The notes: generated by a model not told the origin, from the sequence alone. 64,000 bases of DNA from Comamonadaceae bacterium (GCA_027490925.1 JAIXXF010000045.1:114116-178115), one strand, 5' to 3'; positions 26,165-36,598 are shown, counted from the first letter of the stretch. A program made the numbers and translations.

Positions 26165-27778
26165 ATGACTTTCAATTACGCCAACCCGTACACCAGCACC
26201 CGCATCCCGGTGTTCGCGCGCAACGTCGTCTCCACGTCGCACCCGCTCGCGGTGCAAGCGGGTCTGCGCATGTTGTGGCAAGGCGGCAACGCGGTGGACG
26301 CGGCGGTGGCCGCTGCGGCCGCCATGACGATTTGCGAGCCCGTCAGCAACGGCTTGGGCAGCGATGCGTTCTGCATGGTCTGGGATGGGCAGGGGTTGCA
26401 TGGCTTGAACGCCTCGGGCCGCGCCCCCGCCGCGTGGACCCCGGACTACTTTCGACGCAAGCACGGCGACGGCGCTGGCGCACCGCCCAAGCGCGGGCTG
26501 GACTCGGTCACCGTGCCTGGGGCGGTGGGCAGTTGGGTGGCCTTGAGCGACCGCTTTGGCAAGCTGCCGTTCGCCGACCTGTTGGCCCCCGCCATCGAAC
26601 TCGCCGAGCGGGGTTACCTGGTGCCGCCTGTGGTGCAACAGAAGTGGGCCGCGGCCACGCCGGAATTGGGCGGCCAGCCCGGCTTTGCCGACGCGTTTTT
26701 GCCCTGGGGCCGCGCGCCAGAAGTGGGCGAGTTGTTCCGGTTTCCCGCCGCAGCGCGCGGGCTGCGGGCGATCGCGAACACCGGTGGGCAGGCCTTTTAT
26801 GGCGGTGAGATCGCCGAGGCGGTGGCGCGGTTCGCCGCCGAGCACGGTGCCAGCCTCAGCGTCAAAGACTTCGCCAGCTACCGGCCCGAGTGGGTGACGC
26901 CGATCGCCCAGCGCTACCGAGGTCACACGGTGCATGAAATACCGCCCAACGGCCAGGGCATCGCTGCGCTGATCGCGCTTGGCATCCTGGACCAGTTTGA
27001 CGTGGCCGGGTGGCCGCTCGACGGCGTGGACTCGCAGCATGTGCAGATCGAAGCCATGAAGCTGGCTTTTGCCGACACCTACCGCTATGTGGCCGAGCCC
27101 GCCAGCATGCGGGTGACCGCCGAGCAGATGCTGGACCCGGCCTACCTCGCGAGCCGCGCCAAACTCATCGACATGCGTCGCGCCCAAGATTTCGGTGCAG
27201 GCAACCCGGTCAAAGGTGGCACCATCTACCTGACCGCCGCCGACCAGAACGGCATGATGGTCAGCTTCATCCAGAGCAACTACATGGGTTTTGGTTCGGG
27301 CTGTGTGGAGCCACGGTTCGGCATCAGCTTGCAGAACCGCGGCCACGCCTTCAGCTTGGACCCCGCCAGCCCGAATGTCGTGGCACCGGGCAAGCGGCCA
27401 TTCCACACCATCATCCCCGGCTTCCTGACCCGTGACGGCCAGCCGGTCATGAGCTTTGGCGTGATGGGTGCCAACATGCAGCCGCAAGGCCATTTGCAAA
27501 CGCTGGTGCGGATGTTGGACCACCGCCAAAGCCCGCAGGCCGCGTGCGACGCGCCGCGCTGGCGCTACAACGCTGGGCTGGAGATCAACGTCGAGGCGTC
27601 GATGAACCCGGTCACGGTGCGGGGGTTGGCCGATCGGGGGCACCGCATGGAGGTCATCAACGATTCTTACCAAGACTTCGGCGCCGGGCAGTTCATCTGG
27701 CGCGTCGGTGACCCGGCGGCGGAAGGCTATGTGGCCGCCAGCGATGCGCGCCGCGACGGGCAAGCGGCTGGATTTTGA
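26165..27778 (+). CDS. Gamma-glutamyltransferase family protein
   Basis: A 537-residue Ntn-hydrolase-fold protein. Residues 18-60 contain ARNVVSTSHPLAVQAG and GGNAVDAAVAAAAAM, the usual large-subunit start. The predicted autocleavage and nucleophile threonine is T353 in KGGTIYLTAADQNG, followed by SFIQSNYMGFGSG. No signal peptide is visible, so unlike classical Ggt it may be cytoplasmic, as in many gamma-glutamyltransferase-like hydrolases of glutathione or gamma-glutamyl amides. The ATG has AGGA upstream. Confidence 0.88.
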   Translation: MTFNYANPYTSTRIPVFARNVVSTSHPLAVQAGLRMLWQGGNAVDAAVAAAAAMTICEPVSNGLGSDAFCMVWDGQGLHGLNASGRAPAAWTPDYFRRKHGDGAGAPPKRGLDSVTVPGAVGSWVALSDRFGKLPFADLLAPAIELAERGYLVPPVVQQKWAAATPELGGQPGFADAFLPWGRAPEVGELFRFPAAARGLRAIANTGGQAFYGGEIAEAVARFAAEHGASLSVKDFASYRPEWVTPIAQRYRGHTVHEIPPNGQGIAALIALGILDQFDVAGWPLDGVDSQHVQIEAMKLAFADTYRYVAEPASMRVTAEQMLDPAYLASRAKLIDMRRAQDFGAGNPVKGGTIYLTAADQNGMMVSFIQSNYMGFGSGCVEPRFGISLQNRGHAFSLDPASPNVVAPGKRPFHTIIPGFLTRDGQPVMSFGVMGANMQPQGHLQTLVRMLDHRQSPQAACDAPRWRYNAGLEINVEASMNPVTVRGLADRGHRMEVINDSYQDFGAGQFIWRVGDPAAEGYVAASDARRDGQAAGF

Positions 27779-27865
27779 GTTTTTGAGGTTTTTGGCCGTC
27801 CCACTGACCACTGGGGTGGGTTGACGCGATGAATCCGCCTCTTCCCCCGTGGAAACGGCCTCTGC

Positions 27866-27884
27866 TGCTACTAAAATAGTAGCA
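27866..27884. repeat. Dispersed intergenic palindrome, copy 2
   Basis: Perfect 8-bp arms TGCTACTA / TAGTAGCA with a 3-base AAA loop, in the gap between two tandem plus-strand genes. Same family as the copy at 15551. Confidence 0.8.
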
Positions 27885-27998
27885 ATTGATGGGCGGAAAA
27901 GGCACACTCTTTGTTCGCAGCCTCCCAGACGGTGTGGGCTCGCACAGGACACGGCCCGTTCAGGGCCAGCAATCGGCATGGCGCCGCTGGAGACAACG

Positions 27999-28796
27999 AT
28001 GGATTTGGGACTTTCGGGCAAATGGGCGCTGGTGTGCGGCGCGAGCAAAGGGTTGGGCCACGGTTGCGCCCAGGCGCTGGTGCGCGAAGGCGTGAATGTG
28101 GTGGTGGTGGCGCGCGGCGTGGACGCCCTGCACCAGGCGGCTGACCGCTTGCGGCAGGTGGCCCCCGGTGTACAGGTGCTGCCGGTGGCCGCCGACATCA
28201 CCACCGAGGCGGGCCGCGCCGCGGTGTGGGCAGCGCCTGGCGGGCCAGGGCGCGACGTCGACATTGTGGTGACCAACGCGGGGGGACCGCCACCCGGTGA
28301 CTTTCGCCAATGGGACCGCGCCGCCTGGCTCCAGGCGGTGGATGCCAACATGCTCACCCCCATCGAACTCATCAAGGCCACGGTGGACGGCATGGCCGCG
28401 CGTGGCTTTGGCCGCATTGTCAACATCACCTCCAGCGCAGTGAAGGCACCGATCGACATCCTGGGCCTGTCCAACGGCGCCCGCAGCGGCCTGACCGGCT
28501 TCGTTGCCGGACTGGCGCGCAGCCCGCTGGCAGCGCAGGGCGTGACCTTGAACAACCTGTTGCCCGGCGCGTTCGACACCGACCGCTTGCGCGGCACCAT
28601 GCAGGGTGCGGCCACCAAAACCGGCCAGAGCCTGGACGCGGTCATGGCCGCGCGCCGCAAAAACATTCCTGCCCAGCGCTTTGGCACGCCGGAAGAGTTC
28701 GGTGCCGTCTGCGCTTTCCTGTGCAGCACCCATGCCGCCTACATCACTGGCCAGAACATCCTGGCCGATGGCGGTGCCTTCGCAGGCACCTTTTGA
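27999..28796 (+). CDS. Short-chain dehydrogenase/reductase with atypical active site
   Basis: A 265-residue Rossmann-fold protein of FabG type. The cofactor loop is CGASKGLGHG (about 13-22), NAG at 93-95, and the serine of the triad is in NITSSAVKA. Where YxxxK normally stands (YSASKAGL) it reads SNGARSGL at 158-165, so Tyr is replaced by Ser158 and Lys by Arg162. Other SDRs with SNxxR exist, so this is a subgroup rather than a sequencing error, but its chemistry is unclear. The C-terminal ITGQNILADGGAF is standard. The ATG has GGAGACAACG before it. Confidence 0.85.
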   Translation: MDLGLSGKWALVCGASKGLGHGCAQALVREGVNVVVVARGVDALHQAADRLRQVAPGVQVLPVAADITTEAGRAAVWAAPGGPGRDVDIVVTNAGGPPPGDFRQWDRAAWLQAVDANMLTPIELIKATVDGMAARGFGRIVNITSSAVKAPIDILGLSNGARSGLTGFVAGLARSPLAAQGVTLNNLLPGAFDTDRLRGTMQGAATKTGQSLDAVMAARRKNIPAQRFGTPEEFGAVCAFLCSTHAAYITGQNILADGGAFAGTF

Positions 28797-28878
28797 TCCC
28801 CACCCCCACCGCCGATCTTTCGACCAGCCCCACACCAGAGCCCGCACCCGCTCGGGCCACCGCTTCTCGGAGCCTCGC

Positions 28879-29892
28879 ATGCCACAGCTGTTTACGCCCC
28901 CACCAATCACCGCCGGTCCTCTCACCGAGACACCAACGGGTGTCTGCGGCGGCTCACGCGCGACGTCACCAGCCGTTTCATGCGCCCGTCGCGGTGCCGT
29001 TGGAGTTGCCGCTGCGCATGGCGCTGCCCGCGTCACCACCCCTTTCACCACCCATGTCGCCGCGTGCGTTGCCGCCTGTGCGGCACTGCTGGCATCGGTG
29101 GCTGTGGCGGCCCAGACCGCGCCGGGTCAGACCCCGCCCGCGGGCAAGCCGTTGTGGGAACTGGGCGCGGTCGGCCTGGGGGTGTCGCAACAGGCCTACC
29201 CCGGCGCCGACCAGCAAGTGAACCGCGCGCTGGTGTTGCCCTACTTTTTGTACCGTGGTCCGGTGCTGCGCGCCGATGGGGAAACCCTCGGCGTGCGTGC
29301 CCTCAGAACCCCCACGCTGGAGCTCGACCTGGGCGCCTCGGCCTCCCTGGGCTCGAGCAACCGCGCGCTGGAAGCGCGGCGTGGCATGCCCGCGCTGGGC
29401 ACGCTGGTGGAACTGGGTCCGCGGCTCAAATGGCACTTGGGCGACGGCCCCGCTGGCGCGAAGTGGCGCGCCAATTTCCCATTGCGCGCGGTGTTCGATG
29501 TGAGCGACAGCTTCGCCCAGCGCGGGCTGGCGTTCGAGCCCGAGCTGGTGCTGGATCGCAGCACGTCGCATGGATGGAGCTGGGCCGCGCGGGCGGGGGT
29601 GGTGGCGGGCAACCGGCGGCTCAACGACACCTTCTACGGTGTGGCGCCGGCGTTCGCCACGGCCAGCCGCCCCGCTTACGAGGCCCGGTCGGGCCTGATC
29701 GCGCTGCGCTTGGGCGCCTCGGCTTCTCATCCGTTGGGCCCCGACTGGACCTTCTTCACCTTTGCCCGGGTGGACAGCGTGGCGGGTGCCGCCAACCGGT
29801 CCAGCCCGCTGGTGCGCCAGACCACCGGCACCACCGTGGGCGCTGGGCTGTCCTACACCTTTTTGCGTTCCGAGCGGCGCGCGGCGGACTGA
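28879..29892 (+). CDS. MipA/OmpV family outer-membrane protein
   Basis: A 337-residue predicted outer-membrane beta-barrel. After a hydrophobic segment at about 60-80 ending AVAAQ (a signal peptide cleavage region), the mature part has the MipA opening WELGAVGLGVSQQAYPGADQ and LPYFLYRGPVLRADGE, and ends in an aromatic-rich strand (GAGLSYTFLRSERR). MipA was described as a scaffold for murein synthesis enzymes. The first 55 residues before the hydrophobic core are unusually long and Pro/Arg-rich. GGAG lies 7 bases before the ATG and no later in-frame start codon exists before the core, so this start is kept. Confidence 0.8.
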   Translation: MPQLFTPPPITAGPLTETPTGVCGGSRATSPAVSCARRGAVGVAAAHGAARVTTPFTTHVAACVAACAALLASVAVAAQTAPGQTPPAGKPLWELGAVGLGVSQQAYPGADQQVNRALVLPYFLYRGPVLRADGETLGVRALRTPTLELDLGASASLGSSNRALEARRGMPALGTLVELGPRLKWHLGDGPAGAKWRANFPLRAVFDVSDSFAQRGLAFEPELVLDRSTSHGWSWAARAGVVAGNRRLNDTFYGVAPAFATASRPAYEARSGLIALRLGASASHPLGPDWTFFTFARVDSVAGAANRSSPLVRQTTGTTVGAGLSYTFLRSERRAAD

Positions 29893-29917
29893 GCGCACCG
29901 CGTGGTGCAGGGCGCCT

Positions 29918-30817
29918 TCAGCGGCGCGACGACACCACGATCCCGCCCACGATCAGCGCGAACGCCGCCCCGTGGTACAGGCGGGGCAACTCGCCCAGGA
30001 ACGCGGCAGACAGCACCGCAGCGAACAACGGCGTGAGGTTGGCGAAGAAACCGGCCACGGTCGGCCCGACCCGCTTCACCCCAGCGCCCCACAAGCAGTA
30101 AGCCAGCAATGCCGGACCAACGGCGATGAACACCAGCGCGCTCAGCAGCGGCCAGCCCCACCGGATCTGCGCGTCGGTCAGCGCCCATTCGGCACCCGCG
30201 AACAGCCCCGACCAGCCCAGGCCAAACACGATTTGCGCCATCAAGAACGCCGCCCAGTCGTCACGCCACGCCGCAGGCGCCCGGGGCTGCGTCAACAGCC
30301 AGCTGTAGAACGACCAGCAAATGGTGGCGGCCAAGATGTACAGGTCGCCCGGCACCAGCCGCACCTGCATGAGCAAGGACCAGTCGCCCCGAGACAACAC
30401 CACCGCCACCCCCGACAGCGACAGCGCCGCGCCCAGCAGTTGGCGCCGGGACACCGCCACCCCGAAGAACAGGCCCCCCACGCCCAGCATCCACACCGGC
30501 ATGCTGGCCGCCACCAGCGTCACGTTGAGCGGTGTGGAACTCTGCAGCGCCAGGTACTGCAGCGCGTTGTAAGCGCCCACCCCCAGCAGCCCGAGCAGCG
30601 CGAAACGCCGCCACAGGGGCCACAAGCCGCTGTCGGTTCGCAGCACCCGAGCCGCCAGCGGCAGCAGCAGCACGCCCGCCAACGCCCAGCGCAGAAAGTT
30701 CAGCGTGATGGGTGGCACCCACGGGCTCACAAGCCGCCCCACGACCGCGTTGCCCGCCCACATCAGCGGCGGGATCACCAGCAGGGCGATGGTGGTGGGC
30801 GTCAGGCGCTGGTGCAT
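29918..30817 (-). CDS. EamA/DMT-family transporter
   Basis: A 299-residue membrane protein with about ten transmembrane helices and two EamA repeats. The first helix region reads IPPLMWAGNAVVGRLVSPWV, and the fourth-repeat region has SSTPLNVTLVAASMPVWM. Likely a metabolite exporter; substrate unknown. It converges with the mipA-type gene 25 bases away. The ATG at 30817 follows a TACAGT hexamer by 6 bases and has no Shine-Dalgarno. It is not closely similar to the other EamA protein at 8081. Confidence 0.88.
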   Translation of the reverse strand: MHQRLTPTTIALLVIPPLMWAGNAVVGRLVSPWVPPITLNFLRWALAGVLLLPLAARVLRTDSGLWPLWRRFALLGLLGVGAYNALQYLALQSSTPLNVTLVAASMPVWMLGVGGLFFGVAVSRRQLLGAALSLSGVAVVLSRGDWSLLMQVRLVPGDLYILAATICWSFYSWLLTQPRAPAAWRDDWAAFLMAQIVFGLGWSGLFAGAEWALTDAQIRWGWPLLSALVFIAVGPALLAYCLWGAGVKRVGPTVAGFFANLTPLFAAVLSAAFLGELPRLYHGAAFALIVGGIVVSSRR

Positions 30818-30823
30818 GCGGCG

Positions 30824-30829
30824 ACTGTA
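30824..30829 (-). promoter_or_regulatory. Candidate -10 element for the EamA gene
   Basis: TACAGT on the minus strand ends 6 bases before the ATG, implying a leaderless or near-leaderless transcript. No -35 is evident. Confidence 0.35.
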
Positions 30830-31051
30830 CCAAGTGGGGCGCTGGCCGAAGACGGATGGCTATCGAGGAAAGCACGCGGCGGCGCCCCGGCTTGGCCCTG
30901 CAAGACACACCCGCCTGCAGACCATGCCGCTGCCGCGGCTACCAACCCAAGCGCGACACCCACTGGGTGCAGGGCATCGTGGCGATGGCCTGCGGGCGAC
31001 AGCGCCCCCCCGCGAATCGTGGCACCATGCCAACACCTTTGAGGAGACAAC

Positions 31052-32047
31052 ATGACCCAAGCGACCAGCCGCGCGATCCAGATCACCCAATACGGCGGCC
31101 CCGAACAACTCCAACCCGTGCAAGTGACCGTGGGCGACCCTGGAGCGGGTGAGGTGCGCATCCGCCACAAAGCCATCGGACTGAACTTCATCGACGTCTA
31201 TCAACGCAGCGGCCTGTATGCCCTGCCCCTGCCCCTGCAGATGGGCATGGAGGCCTCGGGCGTGGTGGAGGCCGTGGGGCCGGGGGTGACGCACCTCCAA
31301 GTGGGCGACCGGGTGGCGTACGCCAGCCAGCCCCCCGGCAGTTACTGCGAAGTGCGGGTGATGCCTGCCAAGTGCGTGTGCCGTTTGCCCGACGCGATCG
31401 ACTTTGAGACCGGCGCGGCCATGATGCTCAAGGGCCTGACCGCCCAGTACCTTCTGAAAAAGACCCTGCCCCAGGGCGGTTTGCAAGCCGGCGACTTCGT
31501 GCTGTTCCACGCCGCCGCAGGGGGCGTGGGCCTGATCGCCTGTCAGTGGGCCAAGGCACTCGGCTTGCGACTGATCGGCACGGCCGGGTCCGACGCCAAG
31601 TGCGCGCTGGCGTTGCAGCACGGCGCGAGCCATGCCGTCAACTACCGCACGGACGACTTCCAGGCCCGGGTGAAAGACATCACCGGCGGCCAGGGCGTGA
31701 AGGTGGTGTACGACTCGGTGGGTAAAGACACTTGGGACAAGTCACTCGACTGCCTGGCGCCATTCGGGCTCATGGCCAGTTTTGGCAACGCGTCGGGTCC
31801 GGTCGCACCGTTCTCGCCCGGCATCCTCGGGCCCAAGGGTTCGATTTACGTGACCCGTCAGACGCTGTTCAGCCACATCGCCACCCGCGAAAGCACCCAG
31901 GCCATGGCCGACGATTTGTTCGCGGTGGTGACCAGCGGTCAGGTGAAAATCCGCATCGACCAGCGCTACCCGCTGGCCCAGGTGCAGCAGGCCCACATCG
32001 ATCTGGAAGCCCGCAAAACCACGGGCTGCACGATCATCACCCTGTGA
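31052..32047 (+). CDS. NADPH:quinone reductase / zinc-free medium-chain dehydrogenase
   Basis: A 331-residue MDR-superfamily enzyme of the quinone oxidoreductase branch. It begins RAIQITQYGGPEQLQPVQV, has the zeta-crystallin-type GLNFIDVYQRSGLY, and the NADPH site AAAGGVGLIACQWAKALG. Zinc-ligand cysteines are absent as expected for this branch. GAGGAGACAAC precedes the ATG. It would reduce quinones or enones with NADPH in the cytoplasm. The 234 bases upstream hold nothing I recognise except the promoter of the divergent EamA gene. Confidence 0.92.
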   Translation: MTQATSRAIQITQYGGPEQLQPVQVTVGDPGAGEVRIRHKAIGLNFIDVYQRSGLYALPLPLQMGMEASGVVEAVGPGVTHLQVGDRVAYASQPPGSYCEVRVMPAKCVCRLPDAIDFETGAAMMLKGLTAQYLLKKTLPQGGLQAGDFVLFHAAAGGVGLIACQWAKALGLRLIGTAGSDAKCALALQHGASHAVNYRTDDFQARVKDITGGQGVKVVYDSVGKDTWDKSLDCLAPFGLMASFGNASGPVAPFSPGILGPKGSIYVTRQTLFSHIATRESTQAMADDLFAVVTSGQVKIRIDQRYPLAQVQQAHIDLEARKTTGCTIITL

Positions 32048-32124
32048 CGGGGGACGCGCTGCGCTGAGGGCTGCGGGGCGTGCGCGCCTGCGGCAGGCCC
32101 GCTGGGCGCGTGCCGACGCCGCGC

Positions 32125-32640
32125 TCAGTGCGGTGCGCGCCGGCTTTGGCGCCAGCGCAAGAACTCATCTAAGATCAGCCCTGCTGCACCCACGGTGATG
32201 GCGCTGTCGGCGATGTTGAACGCCGGGAAGTGCCACCCACCGAGGTGGAAATCCAGAAAGTCGACCACGTAGCCATGCTGCAGGCGGTCGACCACATTGC
32301 CAACCGCGCCCCCCAAAATGTTCGCCAGTGCGAAGGCGAACAGGCGTTGCCCCGCGTGGGCGCGCAGCAGCCACACGATGAACAGCGCGGCGCACACGCC
32401 AATGCCGGTGAAAAACCAGCGTTGCCAGCCGCCAGAATCGGCCAGGAACGAAAACGCCGCGCCGCTGTTGTGCACCCGCACGACGTTGAAAAAGTCAAAC
32501 ACCGGTGTGCTGTCGCCGAGCCGGTAGTTCGCCAGGATCCATTGCTTGCTGATCTGGTCCAGCACCAGCAGGAGCACGGCCAGCGCCAGCCAGGGCGTGG
32601 TGTGGCGCCAGCCGGTGGGGGGCGTGGTGTGCGGGGCCAT
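32125..32640 (-). CDS. lspA: Lipoprotein signal peptidase (signal peptidase II)
   Basis: A 171-residue aspartyl protease with four transmembrane helices that removes signal peptides from prolipoproteins. The catalytic aspartates are D127 (GYVVDFLDF) and D145 (FNIADSAIT); [10 protein letters not shown] and NSGAAFSFL are also conserved. The ATG overlaps the ileS stop by one base (TGATG). The order ribF-ileS-lspA is a classical operon. Lipoproteins nearby that could be its clients are the DUF302 protein and SCO1. Confidence 0.97.
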   Translation of the reverse strand: MAPHTTPPTGWRHTTPWLALAVLLLVLDQISKQWILANYRLGDSTPVFDFFNVVRVHNSGAAFSFLADSGGWQRWFFTGIGVCAALFIVWLLRAHAGQRLFAFALANILGGAVGNVVDRLQHGYVVDFLDFHLGGWHFPAFNIADSAITVGAAGLILDEFLRWRQSRRAPH

Positions 32641-35468
32641 CACGCCACCCGCCGCGTTTCGCCCGCGCCAAACAGGTTGCTGGTGCAGCGCCCACACAGG
32701 CCGGGGTGGGCAGCGTCGTGCCCGACGTCGTCGCGGTAGTGCCAGCAGCGCTCGCACTTGGTGGCGCTGCTGGGCACCACGGTGGCGCGCAAGGCGTCGC
32801 CAGCGCTCAAATCCATGGCCGAGGTGATGAACACGAACTTCAGGTCGTCCCCCAGGCTGGCCAACAGCGCGTGGTCGTTGCCCGCGGCTTGCAGATCGAC
32901 GTTGGCCTGCAGCGACGAGCCCACCTGGCCAGCCGTGCGAACGGACTCGATCTCTTTGTTCACCTCGTCCCGGATGGCGCGAACGCGGGCCCACTTGGCC
33001 AGCAGCGCCGCGTCGGGTTGCCCCAAGTCCGCGTAGGTCTCCAGGAAGATGGAGGGGCTGTGGCCCGCGACCGCCCACGCCTCTTCGGCGGTGAAGCTCA
33101 AAAACGGCGCCATCCAGCGCAGCATGGCATGGGTGATCTGGTGCAGTGCGGTCTGCGCGCTGCGGCGGGCCTGGCTCTTGGGCGCGGTGGTGTAGAGCCG
33201 GTCTTTCAGCACGTCAAGGTAAAACGCGCCGAGGTCTTCCGAGCAGTACACCTGCAGTTTGGCGACCACCGGGTGAAATTCATACACCTCGTAGTGGGCG
33301 AGGATGTCGGCCTGCAGCTGCGCGGCGCGGGCGAGCGCGTAGCGGTCGATCTCCAGCAGCTGGTCCTGCGGCACGGCGTCGGTGGCGGGGTCAAAGTCGC
33401 TGATGTTGGCCAGCAAAAATTTCAGTGTGTTGCGGATGCGGCGGTAGGTGTCCACCACACGGGCTAGGATTTTGTCGTCGATGCCCAGGTCGCCGGAGTA
33501 GTCGGTGGCGGCACACCACAGGCGAATGATTTCCGCCCCCAGTTTGTCGCTCACCTCTTGCGGCGCGACCACGTTGCCTTCGCTCTTGCTCATCTTGCGG
33601 CCCTGGCCGTCCACGGTGAAGCCGTGGGTGAGCAGGCCCTTGTACGGTGCGTGGCCGTACATCGCGCAGGCCGTGAGCAGCGAGCTGTGGAACCAGCCGC
33701 GGTGCTGGTCGTGGCCCTCCAGGTAGAGGTCAGCGGGCCACGCGGACTGAGCGGCGTGGCTGTGCCTCAGCACATGGTCGTGGGTGGTGCCGGAGTCGAA
33801 CCACACATCAAGGATGTCGGTGCTTTTGGTGTAGTGGGGCGCGTCGTCGCCGATCAGGCTCTCGGCCGTGGCTTTGCTCCAGGCCTCCACACCGCCTGCC
33901 TCGACCAGGACCGCGGCCTGGTCCATGATTTCCAAGGTGCGGGGGTGCAGCTCGCCAGTGGCGGTGTGCAAGAAAAAGGGCAGGGGCACCCCCCAGTTGC
34001 GCTGGCGCGAGATGCACCAGTCGGGCCGGCCAGCGATCATGTCGCGCAGCCGGGTCTTGCCATTTTCGGGATAGAAGGTGGTCTCTTCAATCGCCGCGAG
34101 TGCCAGTTGCCGCAAGGTTTGGCTCGCCTTGTCTTTGGCAAACACACCTTGCGTGCCGGGCTTTTCTTCGTCCATGCGCACAAACCACTGTGCGGCGGCG
34201 CGGTAGATCACCGGCGTTTTGTGGCGCCAGCAGTGCGGGTAGCTGTGTTCGATGTTCGTGGTGGCCATCAACCGGCCCGCGTCGCGCAGCGTGTTGATGA
34301 TCTCGGGGCAGGCTTTCCAGATGTTGAGCCCGCCGAACAGTGGCAGCGTGTCCACGTACCGGCCGTTGCCCTGCACCGGGTTCAGGATGTCGTCGTAGGC
34401 CATGCCGTGGGCCACGCAGCTGTTGAAGTCGTCCACGCCGTAGGCGGGGGCGGCGTGCACGATGCCGGTGCCGTCGTCGGCGGTGGCGTAGTCGGCCAGG
34501 TAGACCGGGCTGAGGCGGTCATAATCCGGGTGCACATGGGCCAGCGGGTGCCGGAACTTGAGCAAATTCAGGGCAGAGCCCTTGACAGTGCTCACCACCT
34601 TGCTCTCTAAACCATAGCGCTCGGCGCATTTTTCCACCAGCGAGGCGGCCAGCACCAGGTAACCCTTGGGTGTGTCAACCAGCGCGTATTCCAGCTCGGG
34701 GTTGAGGTTCAGCGCCTGGTTGGCCGGGATGGTCCAGGCGGTGGTGGTCCAAATGACGGCGTAGGCCGGCTTGGTGAGCGCAGGCACACCAAAGGCGGCG
34801 GCGAGTTTTTCGGGCTCGGCCGCTTCAAAGGCCACGTCCAGCGTCTGGCTTTTTTTGTCGGCGTATTCGATCTCGAATTCGGCCAGTGAGCTGCCGCAAT
34901 CAAAGCACCAGTACACGGGCTTCAGGCCCCGGTACACAAAGCCGCGTTCCATGATGCGTTTGAGCGCGCGGATCTCGTTGGCCTCGTTGCCGTGGTCCAT
35001 CGTGCGGTAGTGGTGGTCCCATTCGCCCAGCACGCCCAGGCGCTTGAAGTCGGCCATCTGGCCGGCGATCTGTTCGGTGGCGAAGGCGCGGCTCTTGGCC
35101 TGCACCTCGTCGCGCGGCAGGTTGCGGCCGTGCAGCTTTTCGATCGCGTTTTCGATCGGCAAACCATGGCAGTCCCAGCCGGGCACGTAGACCGCGTCCA
35201 TGCCCTTGAGCTGGCGCGCCTTGACGATCATGTCTTTGAGCACCTTGTTGACCGCATGCCCGATGTGGATCTTGCCGTTGGCATACGGTGGGCCGTCGTG
35301 CAGCACAAAGCGGGGCTTGCCCACGCGCGCGTCGCGCAGCCGCTTGTAAATGCCTTGTTCTTCCCACTGCTTCACCCAACCTGGCTCGCGCTTGGGCAGG
35401 TCGCCACGCATGGGGAAAGGCGTGTCGGGCAAGTTGAGCGTGGCGCGGTAGTCGGTTTTCTCGGTCAT
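32640..35468 (-). CDS. ileS: Isoleucyl-tRNA synthetase
   Basis: A 942-residue class I synthetase that charges tRNA-Ile. HIGH motif in [11 protein letters not shown] (near residue 60), KMSKS in [10 protein letters not shown], an editing domain between them and a C-terminal zinc site formed by CERC and CGRC ([12 protein letters not shown] and GLCGRCTSN). Length and domains are standard for the bacterial type. The ATG at 35468 gives the usual [18 protein letters not shown] opening. It lies 126 bases after ribF and overlaps lspA by one base. Confidence 0.98.
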   Translation of the reverse strand: MTEKTDYRATLNLPDTPFPMRGDLPKREPGWVKQWEEQGIYKRLRDARVGKPRFVLHDGPPYANGKIHIGHAVNKVLKDMIVKARQLKGMDAVYVPGWDCHGLPIENAIEKLHGRNLPRDEVQAKSRAFATEQIAGQMADFKRLGVLGEWDHHYRTMDHGNEANEIRALKRIMERGFVYRGLKPVYWCFDCGSSLAEFEIEYADKKSQTLDVAFEAAEPEKLAAAFGVPALTKPAYAVIWTTTAWTIPANQALNLNPELEYALVDTPKGYLVLAASLVEKCAERYGLESKVVSTVKGSALNLLKFRHPLAHVHPDYDRLSPVYLADYATADDGTGIVHAAPAYGVDDFNSCVAHGMAYDDILNPVQGNGRYVDTLPLFGGLNIWKACPEIINTLRDAGRLMATTNIEHSYPHCWRHKTPVIYRAAAQWFVRMDEEKPGTQGVFAKDKASQTLRQLALAAIEETTFYPENGKTRLRDMIAGRPDWCISRQRNWGVPLPFFLHTATGELHPRTLEIMDQAAVLVEAGGVEAWSKATAESLIGDDAPHYTKSTDILDVWFDSGTTHDHVLRHSHAAQSAWPADLYLEGHDQHRGWFHSSLLTACAMYGHAPYKGLLTHGFTVDGQGRKMSKSEGNVVAPQEVSDKLGAEIIRLWCAATDYSGDLGIDDKILARVVDTYRRIRNTLKFLLANISDFDPATDAVPQDQLLEIDRYALARAAQLQADILAHYEVYEFHPVVAKLQVYCSEDLGAFYLDVLKDRLYTTAPKSQARRSAQTALHQITHAMLRWMAPFLSFTAEEAWAVAGHSPSIFLETYADLGQPDAALLAKWARVRAIRDEVNKEIESVRTAGQVGSSLQANVDLQAAGNDHALLASLGDDLKFVFITSAMDLSAGDALRATVVPSSATKCERCWHYRDDVGHDAAHPGLCGRCTSNLFGAGETRRVA

Positions 35469-35594
35469 GGGGCAGCCTGGGTCGGGTCGGGGCAAATGGG
35501 TGGGTCGGTGCGGGGGCGACAGGTCGGCAAGGTCGGGGCCAGCCTGGGGCAGAGCGGGCGGGGCGGGTGCGGGCCACAGGGGCCTGCCGCCCCA

Positions 35595-36593
35595 TCAAAT
35601 TCGGCCGACCGGCACTGCAGGGTGGGCCGCGAACCAGGCGCGCGCGTCAGCGCAGTCTTTGGCGATGCCCGCTTTCAAGGCGTCGAGACCGTCGTAACGC
35701 CATTCGTCGTGCAGTTTGTGCAGCAAGTCCACGCGCACAATTTTACCGTAGCCCCCCTCAGGGCCCAGGGCGGCGGGCCAGTCGAGGCAATGGGTCTCCA
35801 GCAGCACCCGGCCGCCATTGACGTCGTTGGGATCGAGCGACGGGCGGATGCCCAGGTTGGCCACGCCATGCAAGGGCCCGCTGTGCAGACCCCAGAGCCG
35901 CACCGCAAAGATGCCGCTGGCCGCGGGCTTCCAGTGAGCGAATCGCAGGTTCAGGGTCCGGCACCCCAGTTCCCGCCCCAGTTTGCGGCCATGCACCACG
36001 TGGCCGGAGATGCTGTAGGGCCGGCCCAGCAGCCGGGCGACGTCGTCCATCCGTCCCTGACCCAGGGCGTCGCGCACGGCGGAGCTGGAGACCCGCAGGT
36101 TGTGCACCTCGTAGCTGTTCATGCGCGCGACGTCAAAGCCCGCGGCCTGACCGGCGGCGTCCAGCATGGCGTAGTCGCCTGCCCGCTGAGCCCCAAAGCG
36201 GAAGTCGTCACCCACCAGGACGTAGCGGGCGCCGAGGCCGCGCACCAGCACGTCGTCTATGAACGCGGGCGCGGTCATGGACGAGAGGCGCTGGTCGAAC
36301 GGCACGACCACGCACTCGTCCACCCCGCATCGTGCGAGCTCGTGCAGCTTGTCCCGCAGCGTGGCGATGCGGGCGGGCGCCAGCTCAGGCCGACCCGACA
36401 CGGCGGCAAAGTGGTCGCGCGGGTGGGGCTCGAAGGTCATGGCGCAGCTGGGCAGACCTCGGTGTCGTGCTTCGTTGTTGAGCAGCGCCAGCATGGCTTG
36501 GTGGCCACGGTGCACGCCGTCGAAGTTGCCGATGGTCAGCGCGCGACCGGCCCCGGCCGCAGTCGGCAGTTGGTAGCCCCGGTAAATCTTCAT
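35595..36593 (-). CDS. ribF: Bifunctional riboflavin kinase / FAD synthetase
   Basis: A 332-residue enzyme making FMN and FAD. The N-terminal nucleotidyltransferase domain has TIGNFDGVHRGHQAML and the C-terminal kinase domain has the GRPYSISGHVVHGRKLGRELG and GVANLGIRPS motifs. It heads the ribF-ileS-lspA cluster. The ATG at 36593 is preceded by palindrome copy 3 within a few bases and has no good Shine-Dalgarno. It is divergent from the HNH endonuclease gene. No FMN riboswitch is evident. Confidence 0.96.
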   Translation of the reverse strand: MKIYRGYQLPTAAGAGRALTIGNFDGVHRGHQAMLALLNNEARHRGLPSCAMTFEPHPRDHFAAVSGRPELAPARIATLRDKLHELARCGVDECVVVPFDQRLSSMTAPAFIDDVLVRGLGARYVLVGDDFRFGAQRAGDYAMLDAAGQAAGFDVARMNSYEVHNLRVSSSAVRDALGQGRMDDVARLLGRPYSISGHVVHGRKLGRELGCRTLNLRFAHWKPAASGIFAVRLWGLHSGPLHGVANLGIRPSLDPNDVNGGRVLLETHCLDWPAALGPEGGYGKIVRVDLLHKLHDEWRYDGLDALKAGIAKDCADARAWFAAHPAVPVGRI

Positions 36594-36598
36594 CGGAT

